Positions 25,530 through 36,700 of a stretch of 64,000 bases of DNA are shown piece by piece (positions within the stretch are counted from its first letter, which is position 1; each line of letters opens with the position of its first letter). This DNA comes from Castor canadensis. Its lineage: Eukaryota; Chordata; Mammalia; Rodentia; Castoridae. The stretch is from contig NC_133399.1 in NCBI RefSeq assembly GCF_047511655.1, positions 1,367,333-1,431,332 on the forward strand. Reading direction: 5' to 3'. The notes under the pieces were generated by a model. That model saw nothing but the letters and a program-made list of their open reading frames with translations. It made no database searches and had not been told where the DNA came from. Made by a program: the position numbers and the translations under genes.

Positions 25530-28500
25530 TGCTGGAGTTTGAACATGCTAAACAGGCGTTCTGCTATTTGAGCCACGCCCCCCCCCCAGTCCTCTTTTTT
25601 CCTAGAGATGGGCTCTGTCTGGCCTCAAAATCTCAGTCCTCTTTCCTTAGCATACCCAGTGGCTGGGATCGTAGGTGGGCACCATCACACTGGCCCTCTC
25701 CAAACCTGAGCTTTCCTGGGCACTGGGCTGCCTGCCCTGCCACCATCTTCGTCTGGCTCCAACGGGAGTCCTTTCCCTTCCGGTCCTTAAGCTTCTTTCT
25801 ACAACAGCCGCAGACTCAGGCCTCTGATTTCCTCCCCTGCACCTGTCTCCCCATCTTCATGACCCCCCAAAGTGCCTTCCGCGATAGCTTCCTTCAGCGT
25901 GACATTTGGGAGAGTGACACTTGGTCTCCTCAGGGAGCTTCCCCAATGCCCATCCTATAGCAGCCTGACTGACCTGTGCTCTGCCCACCAGGGCTGAGCC
26001 TGGAGTGAGGAGTGCCCTCCCTGACAACTCTGCCCAGCCCTGCATGACGGAGGGCCTAACATTCACATTAGTGCTCTGCCACCGCTATCTGGAAATTACA
26101 TTTGCTGGGCGTGGTGGCTCAAGCCTGTGATCCTAGCTACTTGGGAGGTGGAGATTGGGAAGATGGGGTTTGAGGCCAGTTCAGGCAAGTACTTTGTGAA
26201 AAAAAGATCCTATCCTAGCTAACGGCTGGGTGTGGTGGTGCATGTCTGTCATCTCACCTACTTGGGGAAGCACAGATAGTAGGACTGCGGTCCAGACAGT
26301 CTCAAAAAGAACTAACAAAAAAGGGCTGGTAGAGTATCTGCTTAGGAAGTGTGAGTTCAACCCCTAATGTGACCAAAAAATTCTTAACTTTTTTTCTTCA
26401 GTGCTGAGGATGGAACCCGGTGGTCTGCCACTGAGCTGTATCCCCAGCCCTAAATTCATGAGGTTTTTTTGTGGGCCTGGGGTTTGAACTCAGGGCTCTG
26501 CACTTGCAAAGCAGATGCTCTATGGCTCAAACCACACCTCCAGTCCATTTTTCTCATTTGGCTATTTTGGAGAGGAGGTCTCAGGAACTGTTTACCCTGT
26601 CTGGCCTCAAATGGCCATCCTCAAGATCTCAGCCTCCCAAGTAGCTAGCATTACAGGGTGAGTCACGGGCGCCCAGCCAACCCTAAATCCTTAATAGCTT
26701 TGAGCTTAATAGTTTTTTCTGCACTGGGCCCTGCAAACCGTACAGTTCCTCCTGCCTCACATTTTGTCCAGGGAGGTGGAGGCAGACCCCAGCAGTCACT
26801 CAGAAAAGTGGGTGGCAGAGTCACCTCAAGGCAGGTGATTCCCTCTCTGACCACAAATATCCTACTTTCGCCATTGCCCCTGCAGAGGGGGTCCTAAAAG
26901 GGTCTCACATCCACCTCCCCAAGCTCCACCCCTCCAGTGTCCTGGGACTTGTTCAGTGGTTCCCACTGCCAGAAATCAGCGTCCTTCAAAGTTCTTTAAA
27001 AGTGGCCACAGCTGTAATCCCAGCACTAAGGAGGAGGGGAGGATCACGAGTTCCGCGCCATCCTTGGCTACACAGCGAGACCCTGTCTGGAAGAAATGGT
27101 CCTCTAGTCTCCATTCCCCCTTTTGGGTCTCCCAGCTTTGGGGCAAAGCAAAGCAGCGCTGCCCGCCATGCTCGCCTGCGGCCGCCAGGGGGCGCGCGCG
27201 CCTGGGGCTTGGACACCAGCCTCCCGGGGGCTGCCGTTCACCCAGAGCTTGTGGGATGGGGAAACTGAGCAAGAGAGCGAGGACCCCTCGGGCTGCGCCT
27301 GCCCCTGCGTGGCCCTCTGCAGGCCTGCCCATCTCTCGGGGTGCCTGAGCATCTCCCCACTGTCCCCCAGCACGGCGGAGGCGGCCGCCCTGGAGCGGGA
27401 GCTGCTGGAGGATTATCGCTTCGGGCGGCTGCAGCTGGTGGAGTTGTGCGGCCATGCTAGTGCGGTGGCTGTGACCAAGGTACTTGTCCCTGACCCCAAC
27501 CTGACCCACCAGAGCTGAGCACTAACTTATGGCCCTGGCGCCCCCAAGAAGCCTGTCTCTGCTTGGAGCTACCCCAGCCCATCACTCAGATGGGGAAACT
27601 GAGGCCCAGAGCCAGTCAGACGTGAGAGCCAGGGCCCTCTGAATTGTGACCTGCCTGCTTCTGCCAAGCCCGGGTCTCCCTTCCCCCATCTGAGCTGCAG
27701 CTGAGGAAACTGAGGCCCGAGGGGCAGAGGTCACATTAAGTGAGATGCAGAGGTGTCATCCGGCCTAGTGTGTGCAAGGCGGCAGGAGAGGCGCTTCAAG
27801 ACCAGCGTGCAGAGCCTGGTTTCCAATCAGGTCACAAATGCCAATGCTTTGAGGACCACTCCAGCTCACCATGTGCTCCTCCCCTCCCCCTTTCCCTAGG
27901 TCTCCTCCCTTCTCCCTCCCTGTTTCCTCCTCTCCAGCCATCCTCTCCCTCCTCCTCCCTCTCCATCTCTCCCTCCTCTTCCGCTCTTCCCCCTCCTCCT
28001 CCCCTCCTCCTCCTACTTCTTCCCCCTCCTCCTCTCTGCTCTGTCTCCCTCCTCCTCATCTCCCCTATCCTCCCCCTCCCTTCCTTCCCTATCTTCCCCC
28101 TCCGCCTCCTCCTCTCCCTCACCTGCATTCAGGAGAGACACACTTGGTGACAGTGTGAGAGATAGCAATGGAGAGTCACAGTCTGAGAAAAAGAGACTGG
28201 AAAGAGACAGATGGGTCGAGACTGAGAGTCAGACAGACGGATGGAGAGAGGCATCGGCTGGGTGGGGTTGGAAAAGCCCCCCTTCCCCCAGCTCCCCTCC
28301 ACGGTGCCTTGGGGAGGGGCCGAGGCCTGGAAACCCGGCCCGGCTGCGGTTGAAAGGTGGAAAAAGTCTGCAATCCAGGCCCAGGATAAACAAACCGCAC
28401 TGGGGGCGTGGGGCAGCGGCTGGAGGCGCATTTTCCAGTGGGGGCCCAGCGGGGCCTGAGTTGGGGACTCCGTGTCCAGCAGAGAAACTGAGGCCCCAAG

Positions 28501-30319
28501 AGGCTAAGCACACTGTGCTGCCCTGGCCTGTTGCCTCCAGGCCCCAGCTCTTGCTCCGCGCCTCAGTTTCCCCACTGAGGCCTGATGATCCCTGCCCGTT
28601 CCTTTGCTGTTCCCCCCCACCCCAGGTCTTCCCTTTAACCTCTCTGTCACGGAAGCAGAGGACAGTGCTGGTCGTGTGTGGCCCGGAGCAGAACGGGGCG
28701 GTGGGGCTGGTGTGCGCCCGACACCTGCGGGTGTTTGTGAGTAAGAGGACCCCAGTGACTCCCCAGGGCCAGCCCCACCTGGTCCCCGTGGAGGCGGCTT
28801 CCTCCCCGTGGTGGAGTCCCCAGGGGTCACGGGTGTTGGGACAGGGCTGCCCGGCCAGCACCCCTCTTTCCCACCCCAGGAGTACGAGCCCACGATCTTC
28901 TACCCCACTCGATCGCTGGACGGGCTGCACCGGGACCTGACCACGCAGTGTGAGAAGATGGACATTCCGTTCCTGTCCTACCTGCCCACCGAGGTCAGTG
29001 CGGGCGGCCTCGGGGAGGGGACACGGCTCCCGGGCCACCCCTGACCCTGCCCACCCTCCCAGGTGCAGCTCATCAACGACGCCTACGGGCTGGTGGTGGA
29101 CGCCGTGCTGGGCCCCGGCGTGGAGCCTGCGGAGGCCGGCGGCCCCTGCACCCGCGCGCTGGCCACGCTGAAGCTGCTGTCCATCCCGCTCGTGAGCCTG
29201 GACGTCCCCTCAGGCAGGCAGGGCACGCGGGGCGGGGGCGGGAGGAGGCCCAGCCTCAGTTTCCCCAGCGTGAAGGGAGCGTGCTCTCTGGCTGAGGCCG
29301 ACAGTCACGCCCGTCCCAAGGATGGAAAGACCAAGGCTGCCGCGCCAGGTGACCCCGGTCCCTCCTCCCCCGTAGCCAGCCCAGCTTGCCCGCTGCCACC
29401 CCTGGCCCAGTTGCCCAGGGCAGACGTGAGCTCACTCGGCAAAGGCCGCGCCCGCCCTGGCCGCCGCCCCGCGCCTGCTGGAGCCATTAGGCCACAGAGA
29501 GACGCATAAACAGCCACTGGCCAGCCGGACCCTCTGCGGGGGTGGCTGGACTCTGGGGGATCCCGCGGGATCCCGGGGCCATCCTAGCGCGGGAGAGGGG
29601 CAAGGGAGGAAGTGGACTGTCTAGTCTGAGGGGGGGAGGCTCCTGCCCCAACAGGTAGCCTAGGACAGAGAGGGGCCCTGTCTGCTGGGCCTTTAGTCAG
29701 AGGGAGGAGCCACTCCCGCTTAGTGGCCCCAGATTCAGGTCAGAGGGAGGAGGGAAGGCGAGGACCCCAGTCTGACGATGGAGGCTCATCCTGGGGTGAG
29801 CAGGCTGCCACCCATGGAGGGGTCTCGCAGGACCTCGTGAGGGGGAGACCGGGCCGGTCAGAGGGCAGAGTCTCCAGTCGGAGGGTCGGGTGGGAGGGAG
29901 CAAGAAGTGTGTGGGGGGAGACAGGTCCGATGGGGCGGTCCGAGGGGGGAGGCTGGGCGCAGCGGATGGGAAGCTGCAGTGTAGGAAGGAGGAATGGTGA
30001 CGAGCAGCAGGTGGACACGACGGCTCGGATAGGGGAGCGCGGGGCAGAAGGGGAAGCGGAAGTGGGCGGCGGGGAGGCCGGGACAGGGTCCGAGTCCGTC
30101 CCTCCTCGCTCAGGCTGGGACGCGGAGACCGGCGGCGACGCGGAGGACGGGCTGCGGCCGGACGTGCTGGTGTCGCTCGCTGCGCCCAAGCGCTGCGCCG
30201 GCCGCTTCTCCGGGCGCCACCACTTCGTGGCCGGCAGGTTCGTGCCGGACGACGTGCGCCGCAAGTTCGCCCTGCGCCTGCCGGGGTACACGGGCACCGA
30301 CTGCGTGGCGGCGCTGTGA
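24512..30319 (+). CDS. YJEFN3: YJEFN3, YjeF N-terminal domain protein (NAXE/AIBP paralogue)
   Basis: Six exons (24512-24576, 27371-27479, 28626-28736, 28880-28993, 29063-29213, 30114-30319) join in frame to give 251 residues. The family shares the YjeF_N Rossmann-like fold of NAD(P)HX epimerase NAXE (AIBP). YJEFN3 itself has been linked to cholesterol handling, but its catalytic role is unsettled. Visible landmarks are the [20 protein letters not shown] nucleotide-binding strand-loop, [19 protein letters not shown] and the closing [12 protein letters not shown]. Exon 5 ends with a GC rather than GT donor (29214). I recall a human form with a longer N-terminal insert between exon 1 and the [12 protein letters not shown] segment. 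Here the two exons join directly and I saw no candidate extra exon. Confidence 0.94.
25493..25700 (-). repeat. (TG)n tract plus degenerate antisense SINE dimer
   Basis: (TG)n spans about 25493-25529. It is followed by GGTGCTGGAGTTTGAACATG and later GGCTGGGATCGTAGGTGGGC. Confidence 0.75.
26103..26380 (+). repeat. Chimeric SINE interrupted by a second copy
   Basis: GGCGTGGTGGCTCAAGCCTG opens the first left half. A second, more degenerate left half with an ID-like end follows from about 26222. Confidence 0.75.
26385..26690 (-). repeat. ID unit and chimeric dimer, antisense
   Basis: ID-type CACTGAGCTGTATCCCCAGC ends near 26450. A full antisense dimer follows from about 26465, with TGGGGTTTGAACTCAGGGCT and GGGTGAGTCACGGGCGCCCA. 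Confidence 0.8.
27002..27090 (+). repeat. B1-like SINE fragment
   Basis: GTGGCCACAGCTGTAATCCC, then GGCTACACAGCGAGACCCTG. Confidence 0.8.
27182..27195 (+). promoter_or_regulatory. CTCF-like motif in YJEFN3 intron 1
   Basis: CCGCCAGGGGGCGC is a close fit to the CTCF core on the plus strand. It points toward the minus-oriented trio at 42-45 kb. Confidence 0.55.
27590..27745 (-). repeat. MIR fragments, antisense
   Basis: GGGGAAACTGAGGCCCAGAG (27593) and GAGGAAACTGAGGCCCGAGG (about 27703) are the reverse of the MIR CCTCAGTTTCC segment. Confidence 0.6.
27875..28125 (+). repeat. 250-bp polypyrimidine tract in YJEFN3 intron 2
   Basis: The plus strand is almost entirely C and T, built mainly from CCTCCT and CCCTCC units with very few purines. 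Such tracts can form triplex (H-DNA) structures and bind PTB or PCBP proteins in RNA. The open frames across it are compositional artefacts. Confidence 0.85.
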
Positions 30320-30349
30320 CCGCCACCCGCGCGCGCCGCCGAGCCGCAC

Positions 30350-30355
30350 AATAAA
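30350..30355 (+). terminator. YJEFN3: Polyadenylation signal of YJEFN3
   Basis: AATAAA lies about 30 bases after the TGA stop. CILP2 begins 358 bases later, so termination must be efficient to avoid read-through. Confidence 0.85.
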
Positions 30356-30559
30356 CACCTCCCACCGCCACCTGCCTCCGCCTGTCCCTCGCGCGCCGCC
30401 GGGTCGCCGCGGGGTGGGCGACATGGACGGGGGACGTCCCCTCCAAGCGGAAGGACGGAGGGCACGGGGGACCCCGCCAGCCCCAGGGCGGAGGCACAGC
30501 GGGGGCGCACCGAGGGGGGCGACCCGGGGCGCTCGTTTGGTTACTCGCGCTCCGGTCAG

Positions 30560-30713
30560 CGGGGGCGTGGCTTTGGTGGTGGGCGTGGCCTGGGGAGGGC
30601 GTGGCCTGCGACTCGCCCCCACCCTGAGTCCCCAGCTGCAGCGGGATCCGCCCGAGTCGGATCCGAGCGCACCGCGGAGCCCCGTCCCTCGCTCGGACGC
30701 TCGGACCCCGGCG
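30560..30713 (+). promoter_or_regulatory. CILP2: CILP2 promoter region with three KLF/GC boxes
   Basis: GGGCGTGGC occurs at 30563-30571, 30581-30589 and 30597-30605, about 110-150 bases before the CILP2 ATG. I see no TATA box. GGGCGTGG is a classic KLF/Sp-family site. Confidence 0.6.
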
Positions 30714-33700
30714 ATGGCGTCACCGCTGCCACTGCTCTGTCTCTGTGTCGCCGCCGCGCACCTGGCGGGTGGCCGAGGTGAGGCGCCCCCTGCCCAGCCC
30801 CTACATTCCCGAGGCCGGGCAGCACAGAGAAAGAGAACCTTCCCGGGGCCTGTGTCCCCTTGGCCACTCGCGGGGTGCGGACGATGGGGTAACTGAGCTC
30901 CGGGGCTGGGAGAGGGGATCGCTTCCATTCTCCGTGCTCCGTGAAGACACTGTTGGGGCGCCAGGACTGCGGATAGGAACCTTAGGGTTCTCCTGGCCCC
31001 TAGGGACGGCGGGGCGCCTGACCCCAAGTCACCAGGTCTCCGCTCCCGTGTAACTCGCACGCACGCACCCACACCACCCAAAGAAGCGACTGAAGCATGG
31101 GCACGTTGCTCAGAGGAGTCAGGCTGGACGGGAGAACACGACTTGTCCGGTTGTCACCCTGCCCGGCTATCTTACATAGCTGGAAGCCAGAGAAGTCAGG
31201 CTGGATTCCAAGGACTTCTGGCTGGCGGCTCGAGCCTCCAGGAGGACGGACGGATCGATTCAGGGAGGGACTTTGAGATGGCCAAGTAGATGGAGAATGC
31301 AGCCCGGTCTGAGGGCAGAGGCTCAGCGCATTGCACCCCACTCGACCTGTGGCCACAGAGCGGGCGAATGGGGACACCTGGGCCTGAGGAGCAGGGTGGG
31401 ACTCACACTCCTCCAGGGTCTGAGGGTGGAGAGGACCCGGCTTCAGGGGCCTGGGGCTGGTCATGGGAAGGCTTCCTGGAGGAGGGGGGTGCAGAGCCGC
31501 AGCTTTCTCCCCTGTAAAATGGGGGCGATCATGGCTCCCCTCTGGCACTAGAGATCACAGCGTCCCCCATCATCAGCGCTTCCTCTCCCCCACTCCTCCC
31601 TTCCTCCTACAGACGTCGCCCTCACCGAGGAGCCCTCCGCAGCTGCATGGGGCCTTCAAGGCCCGTCCCTGCACCCTGGTCAGCCCTCGCCAGCCCTGGA
31701 GGACTGGGAAGGTGGGTCAGCCTGGGTCGAGTCCCCTCTCTGCCGTGGACTCCTATGAACTCTCGCTGGTGGGATCAGTAGGGGAGGGGACACGGGTTAG
31801 ATGAAGGGCCAGCCTCATCTCTGAATACTGAAAATCCTGGAAGCGATGCTCCAAGGGTTAGAGTTAGAAGTCGCAAGTTCCCGGCGCGCGCCCAATGGGC
31901 CAGCTCAGGCACGGAGCTGGGACAGGGGTGACCAACTTCCCCTACTCCCTATAGGGCGGCCTGGATAGGGCGGGGTGGCGTGCTAGCTGGGCCAGCCTGT
32001 TCATGGGCGGGGGGGGGGGCGAGAAGGGGGATGGAGGCTCAGCAGATCAGGTCCTTGCACCCACGGACCGGGACAGCCAGGCTGAGAGCCGGGCTCAGAG
32101 CGTGCGCTGCCCGCAGAGGCCAGCGAGTGGACGTCCTGGTTCAACGTGGACCACCCTGGAGGGGACGGTGACTTCGAGAGCCTGGCGGCCATCCGTTTCT
32201 ACTACGGGCCCACGCGCGTGTGCCAGCGGCCTTTGGCGCTGGAGGCGCGCACCACCGACTGGGCGCTGCCGTCGGCCGTGGGGGAGCGCGTGCACTTGAA
32301 CCCCACGCGCGGCTTCTGGTGCCTCAACCGCGAGCAGCCGCGCGGCCGCCGCTGCTCCAACTACCACGTGCGCTTCCGCTGCCCGCTCGGTGAGGGCGGG
32401 GCCCGGGAGAGGGGCGGGGCGGGGCTTGGGTGGGCGGGGCCTGACGAGTGCCCTTAAGCAGAGGCTGCATGGGTGGAGGCGTGGCCGGGAGGGGCGGGCC
32501 CTTCAGGAGTGGCCCCCAGTGAGGGGCCGGGCTCGGCCATGGCGGGGCGGGGCTTTGGAGGGGAGGGGAGGGGCTGGGGCGCAGGTAGGGAAACTCTGCA
32601 GGTCAGGCCCCAGCGCCGACCCCCAGGAGCGCACCTCCCTCATTTGGTCATCAGTGACAGCTCCGTCCTGTGGGGCTCCGTCTGGAGCCCCAAATTTGTA
32701 GCGCTAACGTGTGGGCGCTCATCCTGCGTGGGGGAGATGGATGGGTTGGCACCTGAACTGCTCCTTCAAGGTGGGCGTCTGGGGGAGCCCGGATGCGGGC
32801 GGTGGGCAGGGCTGCTCTCTGGAGTGTCCGCTGGGGGATGCATGTTGGGGGTAGGGGGACAGGGGAAGCTCTTCAGTCCCGCATTGTCACCTGGTGCGTG
32901 AGGAAAGGCAGCCCCCTGATCTGTCTCCTTGCTCTCCGCAGAGGCTGTGTGGGGCGCGTGGGGTCCGTGGGGTCCCTGCTCAAAGAGCTGCGGGCCAAGC
33001 CGTCGCTTGCGCCGCCGCAGCTGCCCCAGTCCGGCTGGGGACGTGTGTCCTGGGCGTTCCCTGGAGGCGCAGAAGTGCGTGAGGCCTCGGTGCCCAGGTA
33101 GGACGCGGGGGCTGGAGGGTGTGGGCGCACTAGCGCGAGGATCGGCCTTCGGGGGAGGCGCCTGCAGGGCAGGGCTGGTGGAGGTGGGGCCTGGAGAGAG
33201 GAGGGGGCTTGGAGGGGGGAGCCTCGGTCCAGGCCCCAGCTTTGGCGGCCCTTCCTCCTGCGCCCAGCCTAGCACATCTGGATGGGTGGGTGCCATGGGC
33301 TCGTGCGCACAGACACTGGCAGACCCGCGGGGCCGCTGACCTGCTGCGCACAGACGTCCCCGTGCGCAAACAGAAGTCCATGTCCTGCTCCGGGCGCACA
33401 GGCGCGTGGCATTCACAGCCCCCAGCTGGCCCCCACGCCCACGCAGACACGCGCTCACACCCTGGCAGACACGGTGCCTCGGCCCTCTCAGGGCCAGACA
33501 CTAGGCCAGCCAGGAGGCGACTGGAAATTCCACTCGGGTCTGGTCTCCACAAACACGGTCTGGAGACAGCTCCAGCGCAGGGTGGGGGCCCACGGTGGCC
33601 AATGGTGGGGTCCCCACCCCACCCCACCCCGCCTGGCTCTGCCCTCGCGGCGCCACTGCCCTGAAGTTTCCAGTGGAATTTTCCATGTTATGGAGAAGCT

Positions 33701-36700
33701 GCGGGCTGGGAGGGGAGAAGTGGTGTTGTGGGGCCAAGACAGCCCCTCGCAGGCCTCCCAGCCCGGCGCCATGTTTTCTCTCCTGCTGGAAGGGGCCTCT
33801 GTGTTCTTGGAAGCTCACCTCCTCCAGGGTGTCTTCCCTACCTCTCTGCACCCCATTTTCCAACCCCCTGGCCCAGTCCTGATCACTGAGCGCCACCCCC
33901 ACCGCCTACACCAAGGGGCTGCTTTAAGCCAGCCATGCTGCCTGCCAGGGGCACAATACCGGAGCGGAGGGATTTCCAGGTGTGTTTGTTGAGTGACTGA
34001 CTGAGCATAAAGCTCTCCCCAGCAGGGGCTGTAGAGGCCTGTCTGCTCCTGCGGTCTCCCTGTGTTTCTCCCTCCTCCCAGGGTGCCCTGACCACATCCT
34101 CCTGGGCTCGGTGGTCACCCCATCTGGGCGACCGCTGCTAGGGGCCAGGGTCTCCCTGCGAGACGGAGCTGGACCTGGCACCGTGACCACCAGCGATGCC
34201 CGTGGAACCTTCCGGGTGCCTGGAGTCTGTGCTGGCAGCAGGGCCAACGTCAGTGCCCAGATGGATGGCTTCTCTACAGGCGTGGCCCAGGCCCAGGGCA
34301 ACAGCTCCAGCTCCTCCACAGTCACCATTGTCCTTGATAAGTTAGGTGAGGGCCCTTTCGGCAAAGAGTGGAGGGGGCTGAGGGCCTGGGAAGGACGTTG
34401 TAGGTGACACTGAGCTCTTGAGGTCAAGGGGTGGCTGTCGTTGGGGAGGTCATCTCTGGGAGAAGGGAAAGGATGGGTGTGATGGCTGTACTCCTAGGAC
34501 CACTGAAAAAGCCTGGGGTAGGGTCTTGACCTTGGCTACCTTTGTGCCCCATCCCCCGACTCCCAGGAAAGCCCTACCTGGTGAAGCACCCCGAGTCCCG
34601 AGTGCGAGAGGCAGGCCAGAATGTCACCTTCTGCTGCAAAGCCTCAGGGACTCCTATTCCCAAGAAATACTCTTGGTGAGTGTTGGGTTGGGAGTCCTGT
34701 GATTCTGGGGTGCCTCACAGACCTTGTAGAAGCACTCGCCAGCCTCAGTTTCCCCCCTTGGAAAGTGGGGGACACCGTCCAGGGAGCAGCTGGGAAGCTG
34801 AGCCTCAAGCCCCTGACCCTGGCTCTCCCCAAGAGCAGGCCCAACCCTCCCCCCCTCCCCCCCTCCCCATGCACACAAGGATCCCCATGGTGCCGTCCAC
34901 CCGCCACCCAGGTTCCACAACGGGACCCTGCTGGACAGGCGAGAGCACGGGTCCGGAGCCCACTTGGAGCTTCGCGGGCTGCGCGTGGACCAGGCGGGCT
35001 TCTACCACTGCAAGGCGTGGAACGAGGCGGGCGCCGTGCGCTCCCGCACCGCCCAGCTCACGGTACTCGGTGAGCAAAGCTGGCCCCAGACCCCAGCGAG
35101 CCCCGCCACTGAGCCGATGCCCACTCCTAGCCACCGGCTGACCCTCCACCCCAGGACCCAGCTGGGACATGGTGGCTCCCGCTGCCCTTGCCCTTGCCCT
35201 TGACCTCGCTGTTTCCCTGGCTCTGCAGCCCCAGGGCAGCCAGCCTGTGACCCGCGGCCCCGAGAGCACCTGATCAAGCTGCCGGACGAGTGCGGCCAGC
35301 CCGGCGGTGGCCCTGCCTACCTGGACGTGGGCCTGTGCCCGGACACCCGCTGCCCCGGGCCCGCAGGCTCGGGCGCTCGGTGCGGGGACGCGGGCTCCCG
35401 CTGCTGCTCCGTGCGCCGCCTGGAGAGCAGGGCGATCCGCTGCTCGGGCTCCGTCCTCCCGGTGAAGGTGGTGGCCGAGTGCGGCTGCCACAAGTGCCTG
35501 CCCCCCCGGGGGCTGGTCCGGGGCCGCGTGGTGGCCGCGGACACGGGGGAGCCTCTGCGCTTCGCCAGGATCCTGCTGGGCGGGGAGCCCATCGGCTTCG
35601 CGTCCTACCAGGGCGACTTCACCATCGAAGTGCCGCCCTCCACCGAGCGCCTGGTAGTGACTTTCGTGGACCCCAGTGGCGAGTTCGTGGACGCCGTGCG
35701 CGTCCTGCCCTTTGATCCCCGCGGTGCGGGCGTGTACCACGAGGTCAAGGCCCTGCGCAAGGAGGCGGCGGTGCTTCTGGACACCAGCCAGGGCAACGCC
35801 ATCCCGCTGGGGGACCCGGAGGGAGAGGGTCCCCTGGGCGAGCTGCTGCTGCCGCCTGGGTCCTTCCGCCACGCGGATGGCCGGCCCTACTCGGGGCCCG
35901 TGGAGGCCCGCGTCACGTTCGTGGACCCCAGGGACCTGTCCTCGGCGGCCTCCGCCCCCAGCGACCTGCGCTTCGTGGACGGCGACGGCGAGCTGGCCCC
36001 GCTGCGCACCTATGGCATGTTCTCCGTGGACCTGCGCGCGCCGGGCTCCGCCGAGCAGCTGCACGCGGGGCCCGTGACCGTGCGCGTGGCCGCCGGTCAC
36101 ATCCACATGGCCGGCCACGCCGAGGCCCTGCAGCTGTGGTCGCTGAACCCGGACACGGGGCTGTGGGAGGAGGAGGGCGGCTTCGCGCGCCAGGGCCCCG
36201 CGCGCGCCGGCCGCGCGCGCCGGGAGGAGCGCGCGTTCCTCGTGGGCAGCGTGGAGCTGCGCGAGCGGCGCCTCTTCAACCTGGACGTGCCCGAGCGCCG
36301 CCGCTGCTTCGTGAAGGTGCGCGCCTACGCCAACGACAAGTTCACGGCCAGCGAGCAGGTGGAGGGCGTGGTGGTCACGCTGGTCAACATGGAGCCCTTG
36401 CCGGGTTTCAGCGCCAACCCCCGCGCCTGGGGCCGCTTCGACAGCGCGGTCACCGGGCCCAACGGCGCCTGCCTGCCCGCCTTCTGCGACGCCGAGCGGC
36501 CCGACGCCTACACGGCGGTGGTCACCGCCACCCTGGGTGGCGAGGAGCTGGAGCCCGCGCCGTCGCAGCCCGGGCCGCTGGCCACCGTGGTGGGCGTCAC
36601 GCAGCCCTACCTGGCCCGGCTGGGCTACCGGCGCACGGACCACGACGACCCCGCGCAGAAGCGCACGGCCTTCCGCATCAACCTGGCCAAGCCGCGGCCC

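Larger units (their letters stand above)
24577..27370 (+). other. YJEFN3: YJEFN3 intron 1
   Basis: This 2.8 kb intron holds a (TG)n tract, several SINEs (25.53-27.09 kb) and a CTCF-like motif at 27182-27195. No exon was recognised in it. Confidence 0.65.

Noticed and set aside
29696-31081. Several 160-320-codon frames around the YJEFN3/CILP2 junction
   Set aside because: They overlap known exons and a CpG island, on both strands, with no family resemblance.
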